From: Bacteroidales bacterium
GTDB lineage: Bacteria; Bacteroidota; Bacteroidia; Bacteroidales; Marinilabiliaceae
Assembly (NCBI GenBank): GCA_003249255.1
Contig: QKJP01000048.1
Span: 248,001-312,000 of the forward strand
Direction: 5' to 3'
DNA: 64,000 nt
Shown: positions 18,865 through 27,561 of the stretch, piece by piece
Layout of the letters: each line of letters opens with the position of its first letter
How positions within the stretch are numbered: the first letter of the stretch is position 1
The notes under the pieces: generated by a model
What the model was told of the DNA's origin: nothing
Database searches by the model: none
What the model saw: the letters and a program-made list of their open reading frames with translations, nothing else
Made by a program: the position numbers and the translations under genes

Positions 18865-19575
18865 ATGAAACGATTAGCCCTTCTTCCGGTCATTTTATTT
18901 TTGTTAGTCTGCATAAATAGCATGGCACAAAGCGGAGTAAAACAAGACTCTCTTCAGGTAACCGGGATGATTTTTGATAAAGATAGCTTAGCTGCACTTC
19001 CGTATGCAAAATTCAGCTTAGGAAACATCAATTACCTTTCGAATGAAGAAGGACAATTCTCATTTTGGGCCAAACAAGGAGAAATCGTCAAGTTCTCTTA
19101 TTTGGGGTTTAAAGAATCATCGGTTCAAATCAGTGATTCCCTGTTGTTAGACAATTATCTCTTTGGTGTATTTTTAACCCGTGACACTCTGCAACTAACT
19201 GAAGTATTAGTACTCCCCCGCTACGAAGAATTACTGGAAAAATCGAAATACATGCCTTTACGCATTACACCTGAAAAAACCATTGGAAGTAAAAACATTC
19301 AGGCTTCAACCAATCAAGCTTTAACCCAACCTGAATTATCAATGGACCGCGAAATGAATCAACGTCTGCTCATGAAAGAACAAATCCAAAATACCAACTA
19401 CAAATATCAGATTCCACCCAATCAAAGCATCGGATTTAATACCGATCAATTAATACCGATAACGCTATATTTAAGTGAACGAAAAACAAAAATTAAAAAA
19501 GCTAAAAGAGCCCCGCTCAGTCCTAACGAGCATGAAATGTTGTTAAAGCTTTTTAAAAAAGACTCAAAAAGGTAA
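18865..19575 (+). CDS. Secreted CarboxypepD_reg-like domain protein
   Basis: A 236-residue product with signal peptide (LLPVILFLLVCINSMAQS) and one CarboxypepD_reg-like beta-sandwich at about 30-110. The domain opens with VTGMIFDKDSLAALPYAKF and has the NEEGQFSFWAKQGE turn and the FSYLGFKESSV strand, as in the N-terminal extensions of TonB receptors. Here no receptor barrel follows; the C-terminal ~110 residues are polar, Gln-rich, basic and unrecognised. It is probably a periplasmic or surface protein. It follows the nitroreductase gene by 12 bases, which suggests an operon but no clear shared function. Confidence 0.75.
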   Translation: MKRLALLPVILFLLVCINSMAQSGVKQDSLQVTGMIFDKDSLAALPYAKFSLGNINYLSNEEGQFSFWAKQGEIVKFSYLGFKESSVQISDSLLLDNYLFGVFLTRDTLQLTEVLVLPRYEELLEKSKYMPLRITPEKTIGSKNIQASTNQALTQPELSMDREMNQRLLMKEQIQNTNYKYQIPPNQSIGFNTDQLIPITLYLSERKTKIKKAKRAPLSPNEHEMLLKLFKKDSKR

Positions 19576-19671
19576 GTTCGAATAAATTATTAGAACCTTT
19601 AGAAAGATTTATTTGAACTAAAATTGCACTTTTGCAGTTATTATAGTTCAACACCTATCAAAAACATCGGA

Positions 19672-20295
19672 ATGGATTTTTCACTAAACGGCAAAGAAGG
19701 GTATATCAAGACTGAAACTTATAACGATGAAACAACAGATCAACTTTCGGATCATTACAAAGGAGTTCTTTCATTATTAGGAGAAGATGTTGAGCGTGAA
19801 GGGCTGGAAAAAACCCCTCTAAGAGTTGCCAAAGCCATGCAATTTTTAACGCAAGGCTACCACATGGATCCGAAAGAGATTATTAAATCGGCCATGTTTA
19901 AAGAAGATTACCGACAAATGGTGGTTGTAAAAGACATTGAATTGTATTCGATGTGCGAGCACCACATGCTTCCATTTTTTGGGAAAGCACATGTTGCTTA
20001 TATTCCTAAACATCACATTACCGGGTTAAGTAAACTAGCACGAGTGGTTGAAGCTTATGCGCGTAGATTACAGGTACAAGAACGCTTAACCACACAAATA
20101 AAAGAGTGTATACAAGAAACCTTAAATCCATTAGGAGTAGCTGTAGTGATTGAGGCTCAACACATGTGCATGCAAATGCGTGGTGTTCAAAAGCAACATT
20201 CTGTGACCACTACTTCGGATTTTACAGGTGCATTTTTAAACCAGGAAGCTACGCGTGCTGAATTTTTTCAGATTATTGGAAAGAGTTTGCATTAA
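19672..20295 (+). CDS. folE: GTP cyclohydrolase I
   Basis: Catalyses the first step of tetrahydrofolate/pterin synthesis, GTP to 7,8-dihydroneopterin triphosphate, with a Zn ion. The 207-residue product begins at ATG 19672. An upstream TTG at 19624 is rejected because the bases in between look like a promoter (CACTTTTGCAG near the Bacteroidota -7 element). Family marks are [17 protein letters not shown], the Zn-binding [40 protein letters not shown], and the second cysteine in [13 protein letters not shown] with [10 protein letters not shown] near the end. All catalytic residues I can check are present. A bidirectional terminator follows. Confidence 0.95.
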   Translation: MDFSLNGKEGYIKTETYNDETTDQLSDHYKGVLSLLGEDVEREGLEKTPLRVAKAMQFLTQGYHMDPKEIIKSAMFKEDYRQMVVVKDIELYSMCEHHMLPFFGKAHVAYIPKHHITGLSKLARVVEAYARRLQVQERLTTQIKECIQETLNPLGVAVVIEAQHMCMQMRGVQKQHSVTTTSDFTGAFLNQEATRAEFFQIIGKSLH

Positions 20296-20317
20296 ACCAA
20301 TATAGCGTTACAACATA

Positions 20318-20350
20318 CAAAAGGCAGATGAACGATTCATCTGCCTTTTG
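20318..20350. terminator. Bidirectional terminator between folE and the DUF4249 gene
   Basis: Perfect 15-base-pair stem (CAAAAGGCAGATGAA 20318-20332 with its complement 20336-20350) and a 3-base loop, placed between two convergent genes. The A-rich left arm gives a U-rich tail on the minus strand. Confidence 0.85.
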
Positions 20351-20381
20351 TGTCTTTGTCTCTTAAACTATTAAAACAAAA

Positions 20382-21290
20382 CTATTTCTTAAACTTCGAG
20401 GCATCTACAACGGCATGGTTTCTGGCCACACTATACGCAGCAAAAAAGCCTAATGCACCATTACTCACATTACTTTTAGGGTTTGCCGGAGGGGCACTAA
20501 ACATTGGATTTTTAAACCCGGCTTCACGTTGAACACCCCAAAGAAAAGTAAAGAAATCTTCAGTAATGCCATACATCTCAAGCTCCACAATATCTCCATC
20601 CTTTACTACGTGATCTTCTTCAGGCAGGAACACAACGGCAACAGGCAATCTAATGGTACTTCCATTAAATAATCTATCATCTGTAATGCCCCATTTAGAA
20701 TATGCATTTGTCGCTACTTTTCCATTTATACTTGTACTAAAACCATAAAAATCTTCGGTTTCTCCCGGTTCACTGGCATATAACAAAACAGTCCAACCGC
20801 CCCAATGCTTATTATATCCAACATCAACAGAATCGACCGGATTAACCCTTTTCAACTCTGATTGAGCACGATATTCTTCCATCTCACCGTCACCATCGGC
20901 ATCAACATTCCTAACCAATAGTGAATATGTTCTTCCGGGAACACCATAATAATCAGCAGGAGTAACATAAACTCCAGGAACCTGATCGTAAGGTTCTAAC
21001 TCTATCTCTTCATAACCATCATCAATGGTTACAACAGCATCCAATACAGCAGGCACTTTTTGAGTACTAAACAAATCTGCAGTTAATGATAAACGTACCC
21101 AATGTGTGGTTGTATCAGTAGTAACCCGACCATCAACCACTAATTTTGGCACTATATCTTTATCCCTTTGCACATTGGCATCTTCAGGACTAATCTCTTC
21201 AGTACAAGAGATTAAACTCAGCAAGCCAAATAAAACACCAAATCTTACACTTGTAAAAACAACTTTATATATAGACTGACTAAAATTCAT
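20382..21290 (-). CDS. DUF4249 domain-containing lipoprotein
   Basis: A 302-residue surface or periplasmic lipoprotein: the N-terminus is hydrophobic and ends in a lipobox-like LLSLISC. The body fits the DUF4249 family, which in Bacteroidota is encoded next to a TonB-dependent receptor. It has an early VVDGRVTTD strand, VRLSLTADLF, the Gly/Tyr turn VPGVYVTPADYYGVPGRTY, and the C-terminal WGVQREAGFKNPMFSAPP followed by NVSNGALGFFAAYSV. The start codon is 4 bases from the end of the receptor gene, so the pair is one operon. By analogy with SusD-like partners it may help the receptor capture its ligand, but that is inference; the substrate is unknown. Confidence 0.85.
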   Translation of the reverse strand: MNFSQSIYKVVFTSVRFGVLFGLLSLISCTEEISPEDANVQRDKDIVPKLVVDGRVTTDTTTHWVRLSLTADLFSTQKVPAVLDAVVTIDDGYEEIELEPYDQVPGVYVTPADYYGVPGRTYSLLVRNVDADGDGEMEEYRAQSELKRVNPVDSVDVGYNKHWGGWTVLLYASEPGETEDFYGFSTSINGKVATNAYSKWGITDDRLFNGSTIRLPVAVVFLPEEDHVVKDGDIVELEMYGITEDFFTFLWGVQREAGFKNPMFSAPPANPKSNVSNGALGFFAAYSVARNHAVVDASKFKK

Positions 21291-21293
21291 CGT

Positions 21294-23663
21294 TTAAAAT
21301 TTAAAATTATAAGAAACAGAAGGTACAAAAGTAAACAGGTAGGTTTTTTCGATGATCATAGGCTTTGTATTATCATCTCTTACAAAATTAATTGCCCAAG
21401 CATTTTTCTGCCCATAAGCATTATACATCGAAAAAACCCACTCGCCTTTCCAGCGCGAAGTATCGTATTTTTTACCCTTTAATGTTAAAGAAAAATCCAG
21501 TCGATGATAATCCGGCATACGAACTGCATTACGATCTGAATAACCGGTCAAAACTTCACCATCCGGGTTAATTGGATCAAAGGGATTACCTCCAACTACA
21601 TAGCTATCAACCGGTATGGTATAAGGATTACCGGTAATATAAACCCAATTTGCAGATGCACTTAAGCGCTTGGATAGCTGATAACTCAACACGATACTCA
21701 CATCATGCGTATGATCATAAGGTGCAAGAAAAGATTTCCCACCGTTAATCTCCGGAATAGTACGCTTTGATTGTGACCATGTATAACCGATCCATCCATT
21801 CCACTTAGGGCGATTAAAACGAACTAAAAATTCAGCACCATAAGCCTGAGAATCACCAAAGCGTAATTCACCCTCTAAATTTTCGTTTAAATACAAATTA
21901 GCATGATCCTTATAATCAACGGTATTATACATCTTTTTATAAAAAGTCTCTATGGACGTTTCAATGGTATTATCCATGAAATTACGGAATAGTCCAACAG
22001 AGAATTGATCAGCCTTCTGTGGCTTTACATTTGGAGAGGATGGAAACCAAACATCTAATGGTGTACCTGATGTAGAATTTGTAGCCAATTGCATGTATTG
22101 TACGGTTCTGGAATAACTTCCTTTAACCGACAAAAGAGGGTTTATCAAATATGTTGCACCAAAACGTGGCTCCCAGTTCGTGTATGTTTTATAAATTTCT
22201 CTTTTGCCATAAGTGGTCTCACCAACCACCTCATATTCATCATCATAATCAAACACCGTTGTAGCACCCATATTTTGAAAAGCACTAAAGCGCAAGCCAT
22301 ATTTAAGCGTTAACTTGTCATTTAATTTATGCACATTAGACAAATACACAGCGTGTTCTAAGGACTGATTCTCAGGAACCTTTACCTCGTTATATATTGA
22401 ATTCTCATCATCACCGGATACTAAACCGGGCAGAATTTCATGATAGGCGCTTTGCCCACCAAATTCAATCGTATATTTTGGAGAGTAAAAATAATCAAAA
22501 TCAGCTCTTAAACCCCAATCTTGTAAATTAGACTTCCAAGTAAAACTATTTCCATCACCAGGAGATCCTCCCAAGGCATAGTCATAATCGGATCCAACAA
22601 AAGTAAAATTGGAAAATAATTTTTGAGAGAATAAATGATTCCAACGGGCAGTCACTGTTTTATTACCATAATCCATTGAATTATCGCCATTTAAAAAAAC
22701 ATCCCTCCCAAAATAACCACTCAAATAAATACGGTTATTCTGATTGATGGTATGATTTACTTTGGCATTAAAATCATAAAAATAAACACGGCTATCTTTA
22801 GATTCTTCATCGGCAAACAGTGGAATAAATAGATCCATATAAGTACGTCGGCCACTAACTACAAAAGTCGTTTTCTCTGACACGATAGGCCCTTCTAAAG
22901 TTAAGCGCGAGGATATTAACCCAATTCCTCCGGTTCCACTAATTTTTTGTGAATTACCATCTTTCATTCGAATATCTAAAAGTGAAGACAAGCGTCCTCC
23001 ATGACTGGCAGGAATGTCTCCTTTATATAATTCCAAACCTTTGAAGGCATCATTATTAAAAACCGAAAAGAAACCTAAAAAGTGGCCTGCATTATAAATC
23101 GGAGCTTCATCTAATAAGATTAAGTTTTGATCAGGATTTCCGCCGCGGACACTAAACCCACTGGATCCTTCACTGGCAGCTTGCACCCCAGGCAACAATT
23201 GAATCACTTTAATAACGTCTGTCTCCCCCATCAACACAGGTACTTGCTTGATGCTTTGTGGTTTTAGTTTTTGAACACCCATTTGTACCTCGCGTACATT
23301 GGCATCCTTTTTCTCGGAGGTAACTACAATTTCTTCAATGGTTTCGCTTTTAGGCTTTAAGGATACATTAAGCTCTTGATTCTGATTAAAATCAATCACT
23401 AATTGCTGTGTATCATAGCCAATAAAACCAACAGCTACATTATATTTACCGGGTTTACTTGATAATGAGTAATAACCATAAGCATTTGTAGCAACACCTG
23501 TATTGCTTTCGGTAATTACTACGGTAGCTCCGATGAGTAACTCTCCGTTAGTGGCATCTTTTATATAACCGCTAAGCGTGTACTCATGATTACTGCTTAA
23601 GCCTTGCCCTACAGCAATTGTTACAAGCCCAATTAAACAGCAAATTGTCAATATTTTTTTCAC
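21294..23663 (-). CDS. TonB-dependent outer-membrane receptor with CarboxypepD_reg-like domain
   Basis: A 789-residue outer-membrane transporter powered by TonB-ExbB-ExbD. It has a signal peptide (LTICCLIGLVTIAVGQ), a CarboxypepD_reg-like domain (about 28-110: SGYIKDATNGELLIGATVVI, NAYGYYSLSSKPG), then a TonB-box-like EEIVVTSE. The plug follows (VIQLLPGVQAASEGSSGFSV, GGNPDQNLILLDEAPIYN, HGGRLSSLLDIRM), then a long beta-barrel ending in VPSVSYNFKF with a terminal Phe. The start is GTG at 23663 (reading MKKILTICC); no ATG fits. It is followed after 3 bases by the DUF4249 lipoprotein gene. No sigma/anti-sigma pair adjoins it. Substrate cannot be predicted. Confidence 0.92.
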   Translation of the reverse strand: MKKILTICCLIGLVTIAVGQGLSSNHEYTLSGYIKDATNGELLIGATVVITESNTGVATNAYGYYSLSSKPGKYNVAVGFIGYDTQQLVIDFNQNQELNVSLKPKSETIEEIVVTSEKKDANVREVQMGVQKLKPQSIKQVPVLMGETDVIKVIQLLPGVQAASEGSSGFSVRGGNPDQNLILLDEAPIYNAGHFLGFFSVFNNDAFKGLELYKGDIPASHGGRLSSLLDIRMKDGNSQKISGTGGIGLISSRLTLEGPIVSEKTTFVVSGRRTYMDLFIPLFADEESKDSRVYFYDFNAKVNHTINQNNRIYLSGYFGRDVFLNGDNSMDYGNKTVTARWNHLFSQKLFSNFTFVGSDYDYALGGSPGDGNSFTWKSNLQDWGLRADFDYFYSPKYTIEFGGQSAYHEILPGLVSGDDENSIYNEVKVPENQSLEHAVYLSNVHKLNDKLTLKYGLRFSAFQNMGATTVFDYDDEYEVVGETTYGKREIYKTYTNWEPRFGATYLINPLLSVKGSYSRTVQYMQLATNSTSGTPLDVWFPSSPNVKPQKADQFSVGLFRNFMDNTIETSIETFYKKMYNTVDYKDHANLYLNENLEGELRFGDSQAYGAEFLVRFNRPKWNGWIGYTWSQSKRTIPEINGGKSFLAPYDHTHDVSIVLSYQLSKRLSASANWVYITGNPYTIPVDSYVVGGNPFDPINPDGEVLTGYSDRNAVRMPDYHRLDFSLTLKGKKYDTSRWKGEWVFSMYNAYGQKNAWAINFVRDDNTKPMIIEKTYLFTFVPSVSYNFKF

Positions 23664-24342
23664 TTTCTATTTTTTTATTAAGGTTTCCAATATTATTTTC
23701 CTTGTATCCTCTTTTACGCATAATTATTTTAACACGAAGCACATAAGCACAGTGTTCATATAGAGTTAACCAGAATACTCTGTATCCCAGCCTGCATTGG
23801 ACAGGTCTGCGACTCTGTATTGATATTTTTTGACGTTAAATCAATATTTTTCCTTATGAATAATTGTGGACAATCAGTTTATTTTCCCTCTAAAGAGTCA
23901 AATCTTAAAATGAATGGTTGCATGATCAAATGAAAACATTCAAAAATTCTTGGGTTAAAAATAGAATAACTCTATTTTCAAACCTGTTTATCTTCAATTA
24001 AAAAAACTTAAAAAATACTTCTTAATTGCATGATCCTGAATAATTAAATGTTTTTAACGTTTTTCCGGGAACGAAAATAAAAAAGTGAAATTTTAGAATA
24101 GAATTTAAAGGAGCGAATTGTGGAAATTGAGGAGTGAGTTATTGCATGAAAACGATTGGTATACACCCTTTGTGGTTGTGACATTTTTTCACATAACTTA
24201 TGTCCTAGCGCTTCGCACTAGGCTAATAGACAACGCTCCGTTGGAGCTAAATTTCATTTTGGAGTTTTTCGCCTGTGTAAGTGAAATAAAAAAAGATACT
24301 CTTTTTAAGTTCGGTATATCACTAACTCAAACTATCCCAATT
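23664..24342. other. Non-coding stretch upstream of the TonB receptor gene
   Basis: About 680 AT-rich bases that must hold the receptor promoter, though I find no clear TAnnTTTG box. 23731-23826 is a degenerate dispersed repeat. Around 24208-24226 there is a small hairpin, CCTAG..CTAGG, next to a CTCC/GGAG pair. The frame 24118-24438 (106 codons) runs through these hairpins and into the terminator of the neighbouring gene and is judged spurious. Confidence 0.5.
23731..23826. repeat. Dispersed intergenic repeat, long degenerate copy (pair with 17213-17306)
   Basis: Collinear with 17213-17306. Shared blocks are CACATAAGCACA versus cactaaagcaca, AGAGTTAACC versus aaagttaacc, CAGCCTGCATTGG versus cctcctgcatcag, and GTCTGCGACT versus attggcgact. 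Not coding. Confidence 0.55.
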
Positions 24343-24380
24343 AAAAATAAAACCTCCCCGAATAGAACATCCGGGGAGGT
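24343..24380 (-). terminator. Intrinsic terminator after the vWA gene
   Basis: Stem CCTCCCCG (24353-24360) with CGGGGAGG (24372-24379); on the minus strand the stem is followed by TTTTATTTTT. It lies about 125 bases beyond the stop of the vWA gene. Confidence 0.8.
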
Positions 24381-24471
24381 CACTGAAATTATATCCAAAC
24401 TACCCTTGCAAAAATTTGAATACAACATCAGTCTCTAGCCATTTTTTATTTATGCATGATGCTAAAATTAC

Positions 24472-24505
24472 CATCAGCACATCAACTCATTTACACATTG
24501 TTAAA
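24472..24505. repeat. Dispersed intergenic repeat, family B fragment
   Basis: aCCATCAGCACATCAACTCA then TTTACACATTG, a rearranged copy of the family whose fullest form is at 43150-43202. It abuts the stop codon of the vWA gene. Confidence 0.45.
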
Positions 24506-26410
24506 TTATTTCGAAGCCGTTTCTCCAGCCAATGATTTGGCCGTTTTTACCAATCGTGTCATTTCTGCTTTAAAACCGTCATCATCTTTACCTTTTGCAT
24601 TTTTGGCTAACTCATAAACTTCCTGATAAGTATAATCATTGGAGTATTCTGATTTTTTGAGCAACATTCCAAAACCGGCAACCGCGGCTGCAAATCTAAA
24701 ATCATCAGACGCTTCATCTAATTTCTTCACTTCATTTTCATAAGGTTTTTCAATCAATGTACTTTTATCGCCATCCGGTTGCTTGTAACGTAATTTAACC
24801 GTTAGCCATTCATCAGAAACAGCTTGAATTTCTGGCGTTGTTTCTTTCTGGTATTTTAATTTATCCACACTTGGAATCCACTCCTTGGCATCTTTGGCAC
24901 CTACAGGAATTAACTCATATAAGGCAGTTACGGTATGCCCTGCGCCTATTTCACCTGCATCCTTTTTATCGTCGTTAAAATCTTCGGCCGCTAACATTCT
25001 GTTTTCATAACCGATTAAGCGGTATCCGGCAACTTTAGCGGGATTAAACTCCACCTGAAACTTCACATCTTTCGCAATGGTAAATAAAGTACCACCAAAC
25101 TCGCTCACCAACACTTTTTCAGCTTCCTGAATATTATCGATATAAGCATAGTTTCCATTTCCTTTATCGGCAATAATTTCCATTTTATCATCTTTGTAAT
25201 TGCCCATTCCAAAGCCAAGCACAGTCATGAAGATGCCATTGTTACGTTCTTTTTCGACCAAGGCTTCCATGCCTTCATTGGAACTTACGCCTACATTAAA
25301 GTCACCGTCGGTAGCTAATATGATTCTATTATTCCCCTCTTTTTTAAAATGTTCTTTGGCTGTTTTGTAAGCTAATTTTAAACCTTCCCCTCCGGCTGTA
25401 GAACCTCCTGCACTAAGCTTATCTAAAGCATTGATGATTTTTGCTTTATCTTTACCTGATGTAGGTTCCAATACTAATCCTGCAGCACCTGCATAAACCA
25501 CAATCGACACGTAATCATCCTCTCTTAATTCATTGACCAACATTTTTAAAGATGATTTTAGCAATGGTAATTTATTATGGGCATCCATTGAGCCGGAAAC
25601 ATCTAATAAAAACACCAGGTTTGAAGGAGGTAAATTGTCTTTTTCTATTTCTTTACCCTTAACGCCAACTTTAAATAAATAATGTTCCTCATTCCAAGGA
25701 CACACGGCTAATTCCGGATGAACCGCAAAAGGATGTTTATCTTTGGGTTGGGTATAATCATACGAGAAATAATTAATCATCTCTTCAACTCTTACTGCAT
25801 CGGCAGGTGGCAATTGCCCATTGTTTAAATATCTGCGAACATTGGTATAACTGGCTTTATCTACATCTGCCGAAAAAGTAGACAAGGGTTCTTTTAAGAC
25901 TGATTTATACTTATTTTCATCTTCAGCGGTATAACTTTCATTGGTGTAATCGATATCCATTTCAGACTCGTAGTAAAAAGCAGGAGCTGCTACTTGTGGC
26001 ATACTGCTAACCTGTGACTTTTGCCTGCCGGATCGTGCATGACGTTTATTACTGCTTCCGGTGATATTATGATTTCTCATTGATCCATACCCCACCACAA
26101 CAACTTCGTCTAGTCCCACTTGATCTTCTTTCAATGTCACATTTATGGTTGTTTGAGTGCCCACCACAAATTCTTGTGTTTCCATCCCAATCAATGAAAA
26201 GCTTAAAACATCCTTATCTGAATGACATTCTAGGCAATATTTACCATCAAAATCTGTAATAACTCCAATGGTAGTACCTTTTATCACAACTGTAACACCT
26301 GGTAAAGGATCCCCGATCTCAGCTTTTACTTCACCACATACTTTAATATTTGCATTGGCTGAAATTCCCATCCCAAAAATTACGGCCATTATTATCATCA
26401 TTGTTTTCAT
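24506..26410 (-). CDS. von Willebrand factor type A (YfbK-like) protein with CarboxypepD_reg-like N-terminus
   Basis: A 634-residue exported protein. The signal peptide is at 1-20; ATG 26410 is preferred over an upstream GTG-type start because it begins exactly at the signal. A CarboxypepD_reg-like domain follows at about 23-95 (GDPLPGVTVVIKGTTIGVIT). Next comes DEVVVVGYGS (101-110), the phrase that leads into the plug of SusC-type receptors. A YfbK-type vWF N-terminal region covers about 165-255 (STFSADVDKASYTNVRRYLN). The vWA domain has an intact MIDAS site (DVSGS, 270-274; later Thr in GGSTAGGEG and Asp in ILATDGDFN). A C-terminal DUF3520-like part completes it. It probably binds a protein partner through a metal ion in the periplasm. 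An ECF sigma factor is divergently encoded nearby. Confidence 0.88.
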   Translation of the reverse strand: MKTMMIIMAVIFGMGISANANIKVCGEVKAEIGDPLPGVTVVIKGTTIGVITDFDGKYCLECHSDKDVLSFSLIGMETQEFVVGTQTTINVTLKEDQVGLDEVVVVGYGSMRNHNITGSSNKRHARSGRQKSQVSSMPQVAAPAFYYESEMDIDYTNESYTAEDENKYKSVLKEPLSTFSADVDKASYTNVRRYLNNGQLPPADAVRVEEMINYFSYDYTQPKDKHPFAVHPELAVCPWNEEHYLFKVGVKGKEIEKDNLPPSNLVFLLDVSGSMDAHNKLPLLKSSLKMLVNELREDDYVSIVVYAGAAGLVLEPTSGKDKAKIINALDKLSAGGSTAGGEGLKLAYKTAKEHFKKEGNNRIILATDGDFNVGVSSNEGMEALVEKERNNGIFMTVLGFGMGNYKDDKMEIIADKGNGNYAYIDNIQEAEKVLVSEFGGTLFTIAKDVKFQVEFNPAKVAGYRLIGYENRMLAAEDFNDDKKDAGEIGAGHTVTALYELIPVGAKDAKEWIPSVDKLKYQKETTPEIQAVSDEWLTVKLRYKQPDGDKSTLIEKPYENEVKKLDEASDDFRFAAAVAGFGMLLKKSEYSNDYTYQEVYELAKNAKGKDDDGFKAEMTRLVKTAKSLAGETASK

Positions 26411-26442
26411 AACGCATCGATTTTTATTTGAAACTTTTATTA

Positions 26443-26471
26443 GTGAGATGCAAGTCAAGGATTGATTCCAT
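26443..26471 (-). promoter_or_regulatory. Candidate ECF-type promoter of the vWA gene
   Basis: On the minus strand: ATGGAATCAATCC, 7 bases, GCATCTCAC. The same two blocks with the same spacing lie upstream of the paralogous small gene (26901-26929). GGAAT to TCTCA is 16 bases, the spacing of ECF sigma promoters. It lies about 33 bases before the ATG. Confidence 0.5.
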
Positions 26472-26545
26472 AAAATCGTTTTACTTTTTTTTTGAAATAA
26501 TCACCTGCAAGAATCATTTTAATACTTATCCTTTTTATACATTAT

Positions 26546-26869
26546 TTAGAAATAATAAAATGAACCGGAAAGATTAACTAAATCCTCTTTTAAAGAAACA
26601 TCGATAGAATTTAAACTATCCACTCGTACTTCTTCCGTTTCCATACCGATCATTGAAAAAATCAAAACACTGTTGGATGAACAGGAATCCAAACAATAAT
26701 CTCCATCAAAATCTGTAACTATTCCGATTTTCGAATTTTTAATTACCACCGTAACTCCACACAAGGGCTCACCTTTCGAGTCGCATACTTTACCACAAAC
26801 CCGTTTCTTTGCTGTAGCAGAAAACCCTATTCCCAACAGAACTGCTGTTATTAATATGAATGACTTCAT
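26546..26869 (-). CDS. Secreted stand-alone CarboxypepD_reg-like domain protein, paralogue of the vWA protein N-terminus
   Basis: A 107-residue product with signal peptide (FILITAVLLGIGFSATA) and one CarboxypepD_reg-like domain (VCGKVCDSKGEPLCGVTVVI, IGIVTDFDGDYCL, LIFSMIGMETEEV). It aligns along its whole length with residues 1-100 of the adjacent vWA protein, roughly half the positions identical, including four of its Cys positions. It ends just where the vWA protein has DEVVVVGYG. Its promoter region is also similar to that of the vWA gene. So it looks like a tandem copy that lost, or never had, the C-terminal domains. The gene is intact and its reading frame clean; it may encode a working small periplasmic protein. 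Role unknown. Confidence 0.75.
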   Translation of the reverse strand: MKSFILITAVLLGIGFSATAKKRVCGKVCDSKGEPLCGVTVVIKNSKIGIVTDFDGDYCLDSCSSNSVLIFSMIGMETEEVRVDSLNSIDVSLKEDLVNLSGSFYYF

Positions 26870-26900
26870 CTTATCTCGTTTTTATGTGAAACTTTTAGCT

Positions 26901-26929
26901 GTGAGATGCTGCAATGGGATTAATTCCAT
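26901..26929 (-). promoter_or_regulatory. Candidate ECF-type promoter of the small CarboxypepD gene
   Basis: On the minus strand: ATGGAATTAATCC, 7 bases, GCATCTCAC, then a TAAAAGTTTCA stretch shared with the vWA promoter. GGAATTAATCC is nearly palindromic. The divergent sigma factor gene starts 48 bases beyond its far end. Confidence 0.5.
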
Positions 26930-26976
26930 AAAAGTTTTTAGTATTTTTCGAAAAATATTTTCCCGATTCGAACTTT

Positions 26977-27561
26977 ATGAACCTTAATTTATTTAAAAGC
27001 AAGCCCTTAAGCGACGAAGAATTAGTACAAAAATTTCGCAAAACAGATGACATTGATCTGCTTGGAAAACTTTTTAGCAGACACATCCCTTTAGTGTATG
27101 GGGTATGCCTTAAATATTTAAAAAACAGAGACGATGCCCAGGATGAAACCATGGCCATCTTTGAAAAACTAAAAAACGAACTTCAAAAAAGTGAGGTGGA
27201 GTTTTTTAAGTCCTGGTTATACGTTGTTACCAAAAATCATTGCCTGATGTTACTGCGCAGTCGCCAGTCTCAACTCAAAAAAGAAAAAGAATTTGAAAAA
27301 AGTGAGGCCTCATTTATGGAAAATGCCTTTGAGATGCATCCTGATAATGAATGGGAACCGGATGCCATGAATGAACGACTCAAAGAGTGCCTCTCTAAAC
27401 TGAGAGATACCCAGCGTTCGTGCATCGAACTTTTTTATTTTGACCAATTGTGTTATCAGGAAATTAGTGACTCATTGTCCTTAGACATTAAAAAGGTTAA
27501 AAGTTATTTACAAAACGGGAAACGTAATTTAAAACTCTGTATGGAGCTTGTATATGACTAA
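26977..27561 (+). CDS. RNA polymerase sigma factor, ECF subfamily
   Basis: A 194-residue sigma-70 family protein with only regions 2 and 4. Region 2 is about 10-85 (LGKLFSRHIPLVYGVCLKYL, DAQDETMAIFEKL, FKSWLYVVTKNHCLMLLRSR). Region 4 is about 130-190 (LSKLRDTQRSCIELFYFDQL with the helix-turn-helix CYQEISDSLSLDIKKVKSYL). An acidic linker lies between them. ECF factors redirect RNA polymerase to a small regulon and are usually held by a membrane anti-sigma. The next gene overlaps its stop by 8 bases and encodes a single-pass membrane protein, a likely partner although it lacks a known anti-sigma domain. The divergent genes carry a shared two-block promoter that could be its target. Confidence 0.9.
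   Translation: MNLNLFKSKPLSDEELVQKFRKTDDIDLLGKLFSRHIPLVYGVCLKYLKNRDDAQDETMAIFEKLKNELQKSEVEFFKSWLYVVTKNHCLMLLRSRQSQLKKEKEFEKSEASFMENAFEMHPDNEWEPDAMNERLKECLSKLRDTQRSCIELFYFDQLCYQEISDSLSLDIKKVKSYLQNGKRNLKLCMELVYD

Noticed and set aside
18865-19575. Truncated TonB receptor
   Set aside because: It has the CarboxypepD_reg-like domain, but the following sequence is polar and intact to a natural stop, with no plug or barrel remnant downstream.
24118-24438. A 106-codon plus-strand frame between the TonB receptor and vWA genes
   Set aside because: It crosses the minus-strand terminator at 24353-24379, has no sensible start or ribosome site (TTG), and gives a mixture of hydrophobic and low-complexity residues with no domain.
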